Source: Kingdonia uniflora
Taxonomy: Eukaryota > Streptophyta > Magnoliopsida > Ranunculales > Circaeasteraceae
Reading direction: 5' to 3'
Length of the DNA: 64,000 nt
Assembly: GCA_014058105.1 (NCBI GenBank)
Contig: JACGCM010002394.1
Span: forward strand, 372,001-436,000
The translations under genes were made by a program, and so were the position numbers. Below are positions 1-9,453 of the stretch, piece after piece. Within the stretch, counting starts at the first letter, position 1. Every line of letters begins with the position of its first letter. The notes under the pieces are model-generated. The model was not told where the DNA came from. It saw only the letters and a program-made list of their open reading frames with translations, and did not search any database.

Positions 1-425
1 TTGTATTATTGGTGCGACTGGTTCAGGAGGGTACGTCGGCTCGAGTGTTGTGTCTAATGACAACGCTTTTAAGGTAACAAACCAATTTGGGGAAGCTGCA
101 AGAGAAGGTTGTGGAACATACTGATGACAAACCGTTCTAGTTTTTAGCTACACAGTCCAAGCTATAACAAGCTCGCCAGATGAAGGGGTTGTCGTATCTC
201 CATTAATTTCCCATGCTTTTGTAGTATAAGAAGGGAGTGGACAACAAATTGGCTAATAGGTTATCTCGACCCCCATTACCAACTACTTCTGCTATGTTGG
301 GTTCTTTGCAGATACAGCCTTTTGTTACATCAGAATATATTGCAGGATATGATGATCCTAAAGGGCATAGTGTGTTTCGCAGAAAGTTGCTGCCAGGCAA
401 GACATGTGCTCGTTTTGAGTTGGGG
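1..425. other. Unassigned sequence at the left edge
   Basis: There is an open plus-strand frame at 237-470 (77 codons) and a second short open stretch at about 2-120 in another frame. I recognise neither. The frame at 237-470 runs across the point (about 426) where similarity to the copy at 9454-11681 begins, so it may be chance or may be a remnant of the end of an element polyprotein. No tRNA, LTR end or PBS is visible. Confidence 0.3.
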
Positions 426-2670
426 GGAAGAGCCAGCTACCTCGTATGTCGAATTGGTACAATAAGATAATGACCAACACCACATTCCCACCTCACCAGT
501 TCTTGCATGAGCAGAAGCTCAACGCTCCTAAAGGGGGAGCCACGATTCAGGAGGATCTAGAAATGTTTTGGAGTCGAAGACCAATTTTATTTCAAGTCGT
601 TCGAACGATATTTAGAGTCGTTCGAACGAACTCCTTATTTTGTTCGAACGATCTTTTACATGCTCACTAGAATTTTGGCCCAGAGCCATATTTCGTTTGA
701 ACGAGTGGAGATTTTGTTCGAACAACTGGGCAAGTTTTCAGGGTTTTAGACCAATTAGTCATAATGTCGTTCGAACGACTACCTAGTTCGTTCGAACAAC
801 TTTGGCGGTATTTTTGAATCTCAACGTTGTATTACCTCGAGATGCGTTCTATTTTGCAATTTCGAGTTCCCTCTATAGAAAGGGAACTTAGGTTATCTTT
901 TTTTTCTTATGTTAGATCTAGAAAGAGTTCTGAGGAAGCTTAGGGTTTTTGGAGTGATTTTCTTGCAATTACTTCATTTTTTTAAGAAATTGAAGCTTTA
1001 TTTTTCCCAATCAATTGGTGTTCTTCATAATTTTAAGCTAACTAGAGCTTCTTAATCGTATTATGGATTAGGTAGTCTGAGGGACAAAAGGTAGGGGACT
1101 AAGCAAGTCAGCAACGGTCTCTACAGCTTTCCCCTCGGCCATAACTCATTTTTTGTAAGCTCGCTGAACTTTTAGCACTATCGAATATACTCATTTATGT
1201 CTTAGGATACTCAAATCACTTAGTACCTCTGTTAGCTCGTCTTGGTCGTGAGCAACACAATTGAACAGACTAGTCTTATCCGGAGTAGCTAACAGTTTGG
1301 GCTCTGCCAATACAAAAGAAAAGAATATTAGTCATACAGACATAAGGACATAGCTATAAACTATTCGAAGGTTGATTAACATTACTTACTCGGATTATAA
1401 TATCTATGGATAATCTCGAGTGCTGGTTCATTTTGAACCTGCAAACAACTGCCCTCAACCTACACAAGATGGTCATTCCATGGTCAACCCGAAGGCACAA
1501 AATCAAAAAATTTCGGCCTCGCCAAGTCACTATACAGGTAACCACTATTTCGACTCTCCATATACTTAAATTAATAAAATTTCAAAGCATCTTTAGCTAC
1601 GAACTGTTTCGCAGTCCCTTCCCTCATCTATTTTTTGTTCAGCGCCTCACACACCCACATCATCTCATAAACATTCCCATTCAATTGGGTAGGGTTGCAT
1701 TGTAACACATTTATAACCACTTTTTAAAAGAAGGTCAGTGGAATTCTAAGGCAATATACGACCTGATTCAAGAAACATAAAAAACTTCTACTTGGGCCTG
1801 ATAACCCAAACCTATTATAATACGAGAGGCTTACCCCCTCACTAATACCTCTATCCTTCTTCCACTTTTCTAAATAGGGAACTTGATAATACATTGTTTC
1901 CCTCCCTTTTTCGGGGTCATAGGCTCTGAACCAATGACCTTGGTCCTCCACATACTTACCCCACTCTCCTGGACATTTCCTTTTATATCTCAAGTACTTT
2001 TTCCCTATATCCACCCCCTTTGGGTATTTGACAAAGATTCTATCTTCCTCCCTTTCGTCCTTATTCTCTTTCACACCCTCAGATCTACTGGGCCCCACCG
2101 CCTCTATCGTCGCCCCCACACTATTAACAGTTTCCTCCATTACACTTCACTCATTTTCCCGACCCGAAGACGATGTTTCTTTGGAATCAGACGAGACTAC
2201 AAACTTACTAGCAGGAATATTAGGTTCAGAATGCCTACTGAACCTTCAGATGTAGAGACATCACTACGCTGCACATAGAACAAACTGACCTACTTTTTAC
2301 CCAGTCAACACGTCTATTCCCCTGAATCAAAACATTTCAAAATTTCCCTCTTCTTCTCCTGCAAACATACTTTCTCTCTCTAAATACAATATATACCACA
2401 AATCTTACATTGCAAACTTTCTCTCATTCATATTATTTTCAAAATCCCCTGAAAACCCCAGTTTCTAAAACCAACTATACAAATTACTACATAACACAGA
2501 ATACTTCCAAAATCACAAAGACAAAAGTTTTGCATCACCAACCTGTACTTGGTGAACAACAATCCACCACTTTTGACGGATGTCTCTTTGAAAACGAGTG
2601 CTTCTATCACTCGAAGATTTTTTTTAACAAAATGCAATCAACACTCAAACGCCTCCTATCTTTGATAGTA
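426..2670. repeat. Dispersed repeat B, source-like copy (second copy at 9454-11681)
   Basis: The sequence from about 426 to 2670 is repeated in the same orientation at about 9454-11681, with roughly nine bases in ten matching by eye and small indels. Both copies hold, in order, a TTCGAACGA palindrome cluster, a promoter-like CTATA(T/G)A region at about 875 (9887 in the other copy), and the 3' half of the antisense gene. Here the sequence continues into the 5' half of that gene and an LTR, so this copy sits in its native context. The other copy is a captured fragment. Confidence 0.8.
597..800. repeat. Cluster of TCGTTCGAACGA palindromes
   Basis: Seven exact or near copies of the 12-bp palindrome TCGTTCGAACGA occur in about 200 bp, at roughly 597, 618, 641, 692, 715, 767 and 788. 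Each is self-complementary around TTCGAA. The spacing is irregular (about 21-52 bp), so this is not a simple tandem array. The cluster is conserved in the second copy at 9628-9810, where some sites have decayed. It lies downstream of a purine-rich run (about 531-540) and upstream of an A/T-rich promoter-like block. The function is unknown; clustered protein-binding sites or hairpin-forming DNA are possible. Confidence 0.75.
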
Positions 2671-4761
2671 ATATGCATACCACTTTTCTCTCTCTCTAAA
2701 ACTGTAGATAATTAACGAGGGAGAGAGAGATGATTTTTAATACTCTGCATAAGTTTATGAAATGACGGCTCCTTCTAACACGTGTTGGTCATCCCCATTG
2801 CTGCTATAGGCACGTCTTTTCATTTCATAACATCATCATGACTTCTGTGATAACGTTTTCCACCATCACGTTTATCTCTGTTATCTACCATTACCAACCC
2901 TACACCTTTTCTCAGCCCAGTACCAAAAACAACCAATCTTCTTACTTATACACTACCGAGATCATACAACCATTCCTAAAATAGCTCAAATTTCAAAATT
3001 AGAAGATATCCCTACAGTTGTTAAAATCCTACAGCTGTCATACACAATATCCGTACATAATAAATATAACAGAATATTTCATTCAATCAAATCGAAACAC
3101 CACATACGTTATTCTATATCGATCTCTCATATTACATTTATTCAAAACTCAACCACAAAATACTACCACAAAATATATTACTCTCAACAAAGTCTCATGA
3201 CTTCAAACTCACCGAGCTCCCAAGCTGCAATGAAGCAACCCCGAAGGTTTGGTTGCCCGCACAGAATCAATTCCCCATTCGCCATCCTTGCATTATCTTC
3301 CACGATCTTATCGTACGTGAGCTATCGTACAGTCAGCTCTCACACAGGAGGATCCAGCAAAGATTTGCAAAATATGTTGCACCAAACGAAGCGATCATGC
3401 TTGACACGCCTGCCCTTATCATCCAAACCAGCCAAATTCAATGGCCATTCCAAAAGCACAACATCATATGGCAAGTGATGAAAATAAAGTTCACAAATTT
3501 CAGTAACCTTGATATGAAACCTTCCATCAGTCGCCTGCTGTGCAGGCTGAGAGCAAGTCTTCACCATGGCCGAACGTAACTACTCCAGAACAATACCAGT
3601 AACAACAGCAAGGAAGCCCTACTTATAGACAAAGGAAAATCTCCGCATAATCTATCACCCCACAAATTCTCCTCATAAAATATTTATGCGAATAGCCGAA
3701 TATATATGCAGAATATCGTGACAACTCATTACCCCTAAAGCACAGAATATCCCCTCAAACGCGTATATGGCAATAGTCATAATGACACCTAGCCAAACAG
3801 TCCCACACACCATTCCATCTTAGCCCTGTCACACAGCTCGCATAAATATGGGACATCCAGTTCGCACCAACAACTCGACCTGCTCTAAATTTTACCTCAA
3901 CTCCCAATACAATTTTTTCCTTTACACCCATAAACATCTATTTCTCTATACTCCTATGGAACAAGTAGAAAGGAAAAATAACAAAGCTCGAAGACACAGT
4001 ATTATCATAACATAAAAATCTATATTTCATTCAGTTCGAAAATTACAATTACAAAATACTTTATAACATAGACTTTATAGATTACTTTAATTTACATCAA
4101 GTATCAGCTCGAAACCCTTTTCATGGGATAAATAGTTCACAGCCGCAGCAGACCCCAAACTTTGATCCCATGCTACAAGACATAAGGAAATTGGAAGACC
4201 AATTTCACAGAGGAAAGATTTTCTTTATGGCCAAAGAACTATGGTCCATGGAAGAAATTGATCATCTGCATCCTCCTCACCTCCCCGCATGCTAGAGACA
4301 GAGAGAAGGGAATTTTCATAGATGAAAGATCTTCTTCATAACCAAAGAACTATGGTCTATGGAAAAAAATGATCCTCTGTATCCTCATCACTTCCCCGCA
4401 TGCTAGAGACAGAAAGAGGGCCTCATTTCTTCAGCAAGACCCACTCATTAGCAGGATATCGTCGAGACTCCCTCGGCCGAATGCCTGCCGCTTCATCCTC
4501 AGTTGTAACATCCTCCTTCGCCATTAGACAAAGACTGCTATGATGTTCAGCCTCCGATCTCACAAAGTAATAAAAATATACCATTTGGTAGTAATCATCC
4601 TCTGCCTCCATCACTTCTTCATAAGACATACGATGAAAAGTGGGAGACACAAGAATTGTAGTAGGCAGATACAGCGGTTGATAACCAAAATACCTGATAC
4701 GTAATTCCTCCATCTTCCCCCAGATCCTAGACTCTCGGGCCTGAGTCCTTGTCGTCACCAT
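1080..4761 (-). pseudogene. Antisense gene of the Tat-like element (copy 1), degenerate
   Basis: This is a minus-strand gene remnant running opposite to its host element. A TATA-like TATAAAAA lies just upstream (about 4826-4835). The first open frame starts at ATG 4761 and gives 112 residues (MVTTRTQARESR... to ...NEWVLLKK). It is clearly related to the plus-strand frame at 23570-23908, with the stop codon at the equivalent place. Further coding-like blocks follow at about 3567-3200, 2140-1724 (starts MEETVNSVGATIE; contains KRKCPGEWGKYV and DQGHWFRAY), 1545-1390 and 1303-1080. The last two are separated by a GTAAGT...GCAG intron of 86 bp (1304-1389), which also exists in the second copy. Scattered in-frame stops make it a pseudogene. 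I do not recognise the protein family. Extra antisense ORFs are known in Tat-lineage gypsy elements; membership in that class is my inference. Confidence 0.55.
4206..4427. repeat. Two-unit tandem duplication, period about 111 bp
   Basis: Two adjacent units share CAAAGAACTATGGTC, then a TCCTC-rich block, then CCCGCATGCTAGAGACAGA. The shared landmark CAAAGAAC starts at 4232 and 4343, giving a period of about 111 bp. The duplication lies immediately 3' of the first exon of the antisense gene. The related plus-strand gene copy shows CTCTAGCATGC(A/G)GGG once at the equivalent place (about 23924), so the duplication is specific to this copy. Confidence 0.7.
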
Positions 4762-5065
4762 CAATAACCACTGAGGTAGAAAGCGGAGACGAAGGGTTTG
4801 CTCCTCACAGCTCAACTCTAAGTAATTTTTATACACATATCAACATTAAAAGTAGACTCTACAAATTTCCAACGTTAAATAAATTCCCCATGCACCAATA
4901 TTTGACTACAGTCACCGGTTCTAGGAAACCCAACAGACACCAATAGAGATTCATGAACTAACATTGGAAATGAAACCTCGATATAACTATAACATTTATT
5001 GACACTTATCAACCAATACCACTAGCCTACAATCATTCTCATACTGTTGGCTGAAAGATGGTGGT

Positions 5066-5789
5066 CGTAGTGGCTTATTCCGCATCTCGAGCTCATGCTT
5101 CATCTTCGAACTATAAACAAACTTTTGACCCTAACAAATAGAGCACGTGGCACATATAGCAGGAACTTCTTAACCAGCACCGCTCACCCTGGACAGCCCT
5201 CATATTATTGGTTGAGTGCCATCTTGTAATAGCATATTTTGTATCTTAGCCTCAGACTTCATCCTCAATCTTATTAGCATACAAGAAGTATGACCAAAGG
5301 CGCAACCAATTTTACTCAGTTCAAGATGTCACTTTTGACCTCTGCACCAACAGTTCAATCTACACAAAGCACACAGTCAGTAATAGAGCCATTGAACAAT
5401 AGTAAAAGTCAGAAAATTACACAACCTGGTCAAAGAATATTTCATACTCACTTTATAATGTCCATCATTAAGGAACTTTAAAGTCATCAAACAGTCATAT
5501 TAGAGAACCTATGAAAGAATCAGGGGGACTGTAAATGAGGGACGTAATGAAAACCATAAAAAAGTTCCTACTCTATCATCCTATATTCAAAAATTGCTCA
5601 TTGCAATAGACTAGCAATCTTAATTAGATCATCACTTTCTCAAAATCTTCAGGAGAGATCCTAGTTTTTAACTTATTCAAAGGTTTTCCACACTAAAAAG
5701 TCTTATTGTTTATTGTCTGTTTATTCTTGAACGCTCTAAATATATTTGGTGCAAAGGCTAAGTCCGCATCCCAGAATTAGGCTATTACG
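5066..5789 (+). repeat. 3' LTR of the Tat-like element
   Basis: This is a 724-bp LTR whose ends read CGTAGTGGC...GGCTATTACG, one base off TG...CA at each end. The minus-oriented relative at 22505-23232 keeps the TGTAGTGGC start. The U3 side carries an internal duplication with unit starts at 5066 and 5225. The R/U5 side contains CAAAATCTTCAGGAGAG and CTTATTCAAAGG, which are shared with the relative. The right end abuts truncated copia LTR sequence at 5790. No partner LTR is in the window, so a TSD cannot be tested. Confidence 0.65.
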
Positions 5790-5836
5790 CCAACCCTATT
5801 GGGTTCCTAGTTTGGGCTTGGACCCAACTCCTAACA
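5790..5836 (-). repeat. Remnant of the copia 3' LTR
   Basis: On the minus strand this begins TGTTAGGAG and matches the first 46-47 bases of the 5' LTR (15642-15688), including AACCC(A/T)(A/G)TAGGGTTGG-type sequence. The rest of this LTR is absent because another element inserted at 5789/5790. It is preceded on the minus strand by the polypurine tract CAAGTGGGAG (5846-5837), which primes plus-strand DNA synthesis in LTR retrotransposons and confirms the minus orientation. Confidence 0.8.
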
Positions 5837-6159
5837 CTCCCACTTGGAGTGTTCCATACTAGAACGACTTGCCTCATTAAAACCTCTGCCTAGCAAAACC
5901 CCTTGTGCAAAAAGCTGTACAGGGAAATAATACAATCATATGCCCTGTATGGGCTGTGGACGTGCATACGTTGCCTCATCATAACCTCCAGCCAGTAAAA
6001 CCTCCTAGGATTAAAACTGTGCAACCAGGAAAACGAGTACAACACGCATGTGTCCACATCAGGCTGGAACTACTCCCCCTGACGTCGATCTCCTTGAGAT
6101 CTATCTCCCTATATAAGATAATAAATCTTGTAAACTTCGCATGTCGATTCTATGAACTA

Positions 6160-6640
6160 ATCTCTTGAACGTAGGATATGCAAGAGCCTTCGTGAATAGA
6201 TCAGTCAGGTTATCTTCTGAATGGACTTAAACATCATCGATCTCATTCGTCTTCTACAACTAGTGTATGTGGAAAAACTTTGGTAAAATATGCTTCGTTT
6301 TGTCGCCTTTGACTTGAGCGATACAAGCTGCATTTTCTTCATAAAGTATTGTCGGTTTATCATGGATAGAATTTAGACCGCAACTTTCGTTGATATGGTT
6401 GATCATAGACCATAGCCAAAAACATTATCTGCCGGCTTTAGGTAATGTAAGAAATTTTGCGTGGTTCGATGATGTAGTAGCCATTTTCTGCTTCACTAAT
6501 CTCCATAAAATTGTATTATCTCCATACAAGAACACATAACCCGATTGTGATCGACCTTTACGTAGATCTGATAAATATCCTGCATTAGCGCATCCTATAA
6601 TTTCCCGTTTGCCAAGTTATGGATAGAACAGACCCCAGTC
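6160..6640 (-). pseudogene. Copia RNase H domain, degenerate
   Basis: On the minus strand one reads GCANAGYLSD, then RKGRSQSGYVF, then a WRLVKQ / ATTSSNHA stretch, then MINHI...GLNSI, then LYEENAACIAQ and TKHILPKFF, and finally NLTDLFTKAL near 6200. These match, in order, the C-terminal RNase H region of copia polyproteins (usual forms YADAGYLSDP, SQTGYVF, TSSNHAEI, NAACIAQ, DLFTKALP). The acidic site D of 'YADAG' is N here (CANAG). Frameshifts separate the blocks. RNase H would degrade the RNA strand of the RNA:DNA hybrid during reverse transcription; this copy cannot. Confidence 0.8.
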
Positions 6641-7610
6641 TTTCGTACCGATGAGATATCTCAGAATGTGCTTGATCCCATTCCAGTACCTTTGGGTAGG
6701 AACCGAACAATGGAAAGCCAAACAGTTCACTACGAATGAGTCATTGGGTCTAGTATCCCCAGCTAACTATAGCAAAACACCTTCTAGCTATGGCATCATA
6801 GCCTTAGGAGTTTCTCCCCCCATTAAGATGGTAAAAGATGTCGTTGTCTACACCCAAATGCTAGACGCGCAATAAACGACTTATCACCGTGTGCTACATC
6901 CATATCGAAGTGTTAGATAATTCTTTCGATATATATTGTTTGGGTTACGAGTGCCACTATCAAGATGTTCAATCTGTAAATCGAAACACTCTTGATTTCT
7001 CAAGGTCTTATATTTCAAATTCCTTCCCAGGGTATTCGGTGGCTCTCGTGATCTCCCCCGGAGGTCTAATGATATTTAAATCATTTAGTACACTATTATG
7101 ATGATATTAAAGCTAATTTATGTATAAGAACGCATGGACAGATAAGGATCCTTGACCTTCAAGTACTCAGTCAACTATGTCACATGGGCTAATTTCTTCA
7201 AGTCAACAATAACTTTTCCAGTTTTATTACGTATACACCTCGTGCATCGGGCTTAGTTACTTCCAGAAGTTTATAACTTCCCAGGTAGCTTCATGTATAT
7301 ATCTGTATCTAGTTTCCCATATAAATCCGTGGTATTTACATCGGACGCATGTCTAGCTTGTCCTTGACCACTTGATAAACTGATAAGTACTAAAACGTTA
7401 TAGCATCCATAATCGGGTAATAGGTCACACTGCAATCGATACCAGATTTCTTAAAATTTCCTAGGCAACTACTCTTGCTTTGACCATCTTATCTTTTTAA
7501 GTTAATCGTGTTTCTATACCTTTCCCATTTATAACCGATAGGCACAATGGTATCACTTTGCATTATGCACAAGCTGAGCTCCGCTTGGATTTCAGATACC
7601 CACTTTGGCT
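6640..7610 (-). pseudogene. Copia reverse transcriptase, degenerate
   Basis: The minus strand begins with PKWVSEIQAEL (about 7610) and VPIGYKWERYR, the usual start of copia RT (PKWKEAIQAEL...PVGYKW). It continues with SGIDCSVTYYPIMDA (usual GIDYEETYSPVVDA), DLYGKLDTDIYMKLPG and EYPGKEFE. It ends with a LRYLIGTKDWGLFY block near 6650. Several in-frame stops and shifts are present, and I could not find an intact YVDD catalytic box. This is a dead RT copy lying between integrase and RNase H, as expected for copia. Confidence 0.8.
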
Positions 7611-7799
7611 AATGTATAACAATACACTGTTATTTACAATAAGTAGCTCTGAATCCTCATCCTTGATGGCGAGCATAACAGCGAATATGAATACCTTGTA
7701 AAGGGGTGGTTCCATCCTCGATGAACCGACTACACCATTAGTCATATTTGTCTCTTATTCTGTAGCTTCCCAGCTCATAATACTTTCTTCCAGCGGGGA

Positions 7800-8753
7800 T
7801 TCGCACTAAGCGCGAGCCTCAGATTCGTTTGCGGTACTAATTCCCTTAGAACGTTCTACTGCGGTACCAGTTCCCCCAGAACGTTCTGCTGTGAAGGTGT
7901 ATTACTTATAGGTTCATACACTTACTGTACTTCAATAATGTCTATGAATGCGTCTAGCAAATCATTTGCGTTCTATTAGAGGTTTAAAATCCGTTGAACC
8001 TTATTATCATTTAACTTATATATAAGGATCTAAATGAGACAACGATGGTATTTTCCAAGACCTCTTGGAAACATCCTCAGCATTGACTGTCATTGTTCCC
8101 CCAATACTGGGAATATCGCCTCATCAAAGTAGTAATTATCTGCCCTGGAGTATATTCGTCACCAGTGGTTATAAATATCTGGTGATAAATGTGAATAATA
8201 ACCCACAAAATACCAGACCGACGTTGAGGGTCCCATCTTCATACATTGTGGTATGATTGGCACCTGTACGGAACATCCAAATGTTCATCGATGGGCGACA
8301 CCGGTCCCCGACCCAGTTACTAGTCGCTTTTGGGAAACATAATTTGATGATTTTGCTAAGGGATGAACCCTAATCAGTATTGTGGGAGCAAGAATGCATA
8401 TCCCATGCACTAGCTGGAATCTGTAATCGTAATAACAGTGGTCTAGCGAATATCCTAAATTGCTTGATTAGGTTCTCCCCCAATCCTGAGTTGGGTATGG
8501 TATGGGGTACTCACGATGCTCAATCATCTATCCCATGTAGTGGTAAAATAATCATCAAAAGTCTGTGATTTCAACTCCCAAGCCCCCGTCAAGTCGCATC
8601 GATTGACTTTGATCGGTTAATCCAGAAACTGAGCCTACGATCGAATAATCCAAGTGAGAAGTAGTACTAACGTTACATTCTTATAAACATCTTCTAGATA
8701 CATCTATTATGACCATAATTATTCAAGTGGGCCATTTTGTGAATGGAAAGGTC
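7800..8753 (-). pseudogene. Copia integrase, degenerate
   Basis: Minus-strand fragments include QSMRLDGG (the usual SIRLDNAGEF, containing the second catalytic Asp), then IEHREYPIPYPTQ (usual VEHPVPHVHTQNG), then IFARPLLLRLQIPASAW (usual LIARPLLMRTKLPVSAW). These match the DDE core and following region of copia integrases in the right order, between about 8640 and 8370. The segment 7800-8250 corresponds to the variable C-terminal part and shows no clear motif. Integrase would insert the cDNA; this copy is riddled with stops. Confidence 0.65.
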
Positions 8754-9453
8754 CACATGTGTCTCCATGGATGCGTTTGGAGCAAAGGCCAGACATCCCA
8801 CTCTACCTTGGTCATACTAGGATGAAATAATAGACTTTCCTAGAAAGAAATCATTACATATACATTCTCTGGATCTTCTCTCTATTCAAGGAAAGTTAAG
8901 ATGTAATGTAATCCCGATAATCCTTCTCGTTATCCGGACCCTGAGGAGTGTATTAGAAACCATTCTAATAACGTGTTCTAACCTTTTGACATGGAGTGAA
9001 TGTACAGAACCCTGTCTATCATTTTCCTCGTTAGTCATTACGTGATAAGTATTATCATATTTCTCCCTAAACTCAGTAAAATCCGAATGGATTTACTAGT
9101 TCATAAAATAGACTAGATACCTCGTATCATACCGTCAGGGAGTAATAACGTGACGTACTTAGTGTGTTCTATAATGTTGGACGTGCAAATAATATTTGTG
9201 CCATCCCCGAAGCCCATGGTTAGACAAGAAATATTTTCATATTTCAAAAGAATCGAGTGTGTAGTATTAATATCTCTGAGATATATGCCGCCACTCATCC
9301 GATTATCGGTCATGCTCAATGAGCAGATAAATTTTTAAGATGGTTATATGTAGGAGATCAACTATTATACAAAGAATTTAACTAATTCCCAAGCAATAAA
9401 TTTGAATAATCATAATTTATTAGAAAAAAATGAATCTCATGTATGTCACGAGC
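8754..9453. repeat. 700-bp direct repeat A (copia protease region), left copy
   Basis: This 700-bp segment is repeated at 11682-12381 in the same orientation, at roughly nine matching bases in ten by eye. It starts at CACATGTGTCTCCATGG and ends at TATGTCACGAGC in both copies. On the minus strand (9319-9113) it encodes a copia protease-like stretch: DINTTHSIL (usual DSGTTHTIL), then CTSNIIEHTKYVTLLLPDG. Sequence to the left continues into integrase, and sequence to the right is the foreign fragment B'. One of the two copies is therefore redundant in the element. Confidence 0.85.

Larger units (their letters stand above)
1..5789 (+). mobile_element. 3' portion of a Tat-like Ty3/gypsy element, truncated by the window edge
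   Basis: This stretch ends in an LTR (5066-5789) that closely resembles the minus-oriented LTR at 22505-23232 in sequence and length (724 and 728 bp). Next to each LTR, on the inside, is the same antisense gene. The right edge at 5789/5790 cuts the 3' LTR of the copia element, so this element inserted into copia and its 5' part lies left of the window. The order is a palindrome-rich region, then a gene on the opposite strand, then the 3' LTR. That fits the 3' region of Tat-lineage gypsy elements, which can carry extra antisense ORFs and tandem repeats. No integrase or RT of this copy is in the window, so the lineage is inferred from the related copies at 22505-32031 and 50284-51534. Confidence 0.55.
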
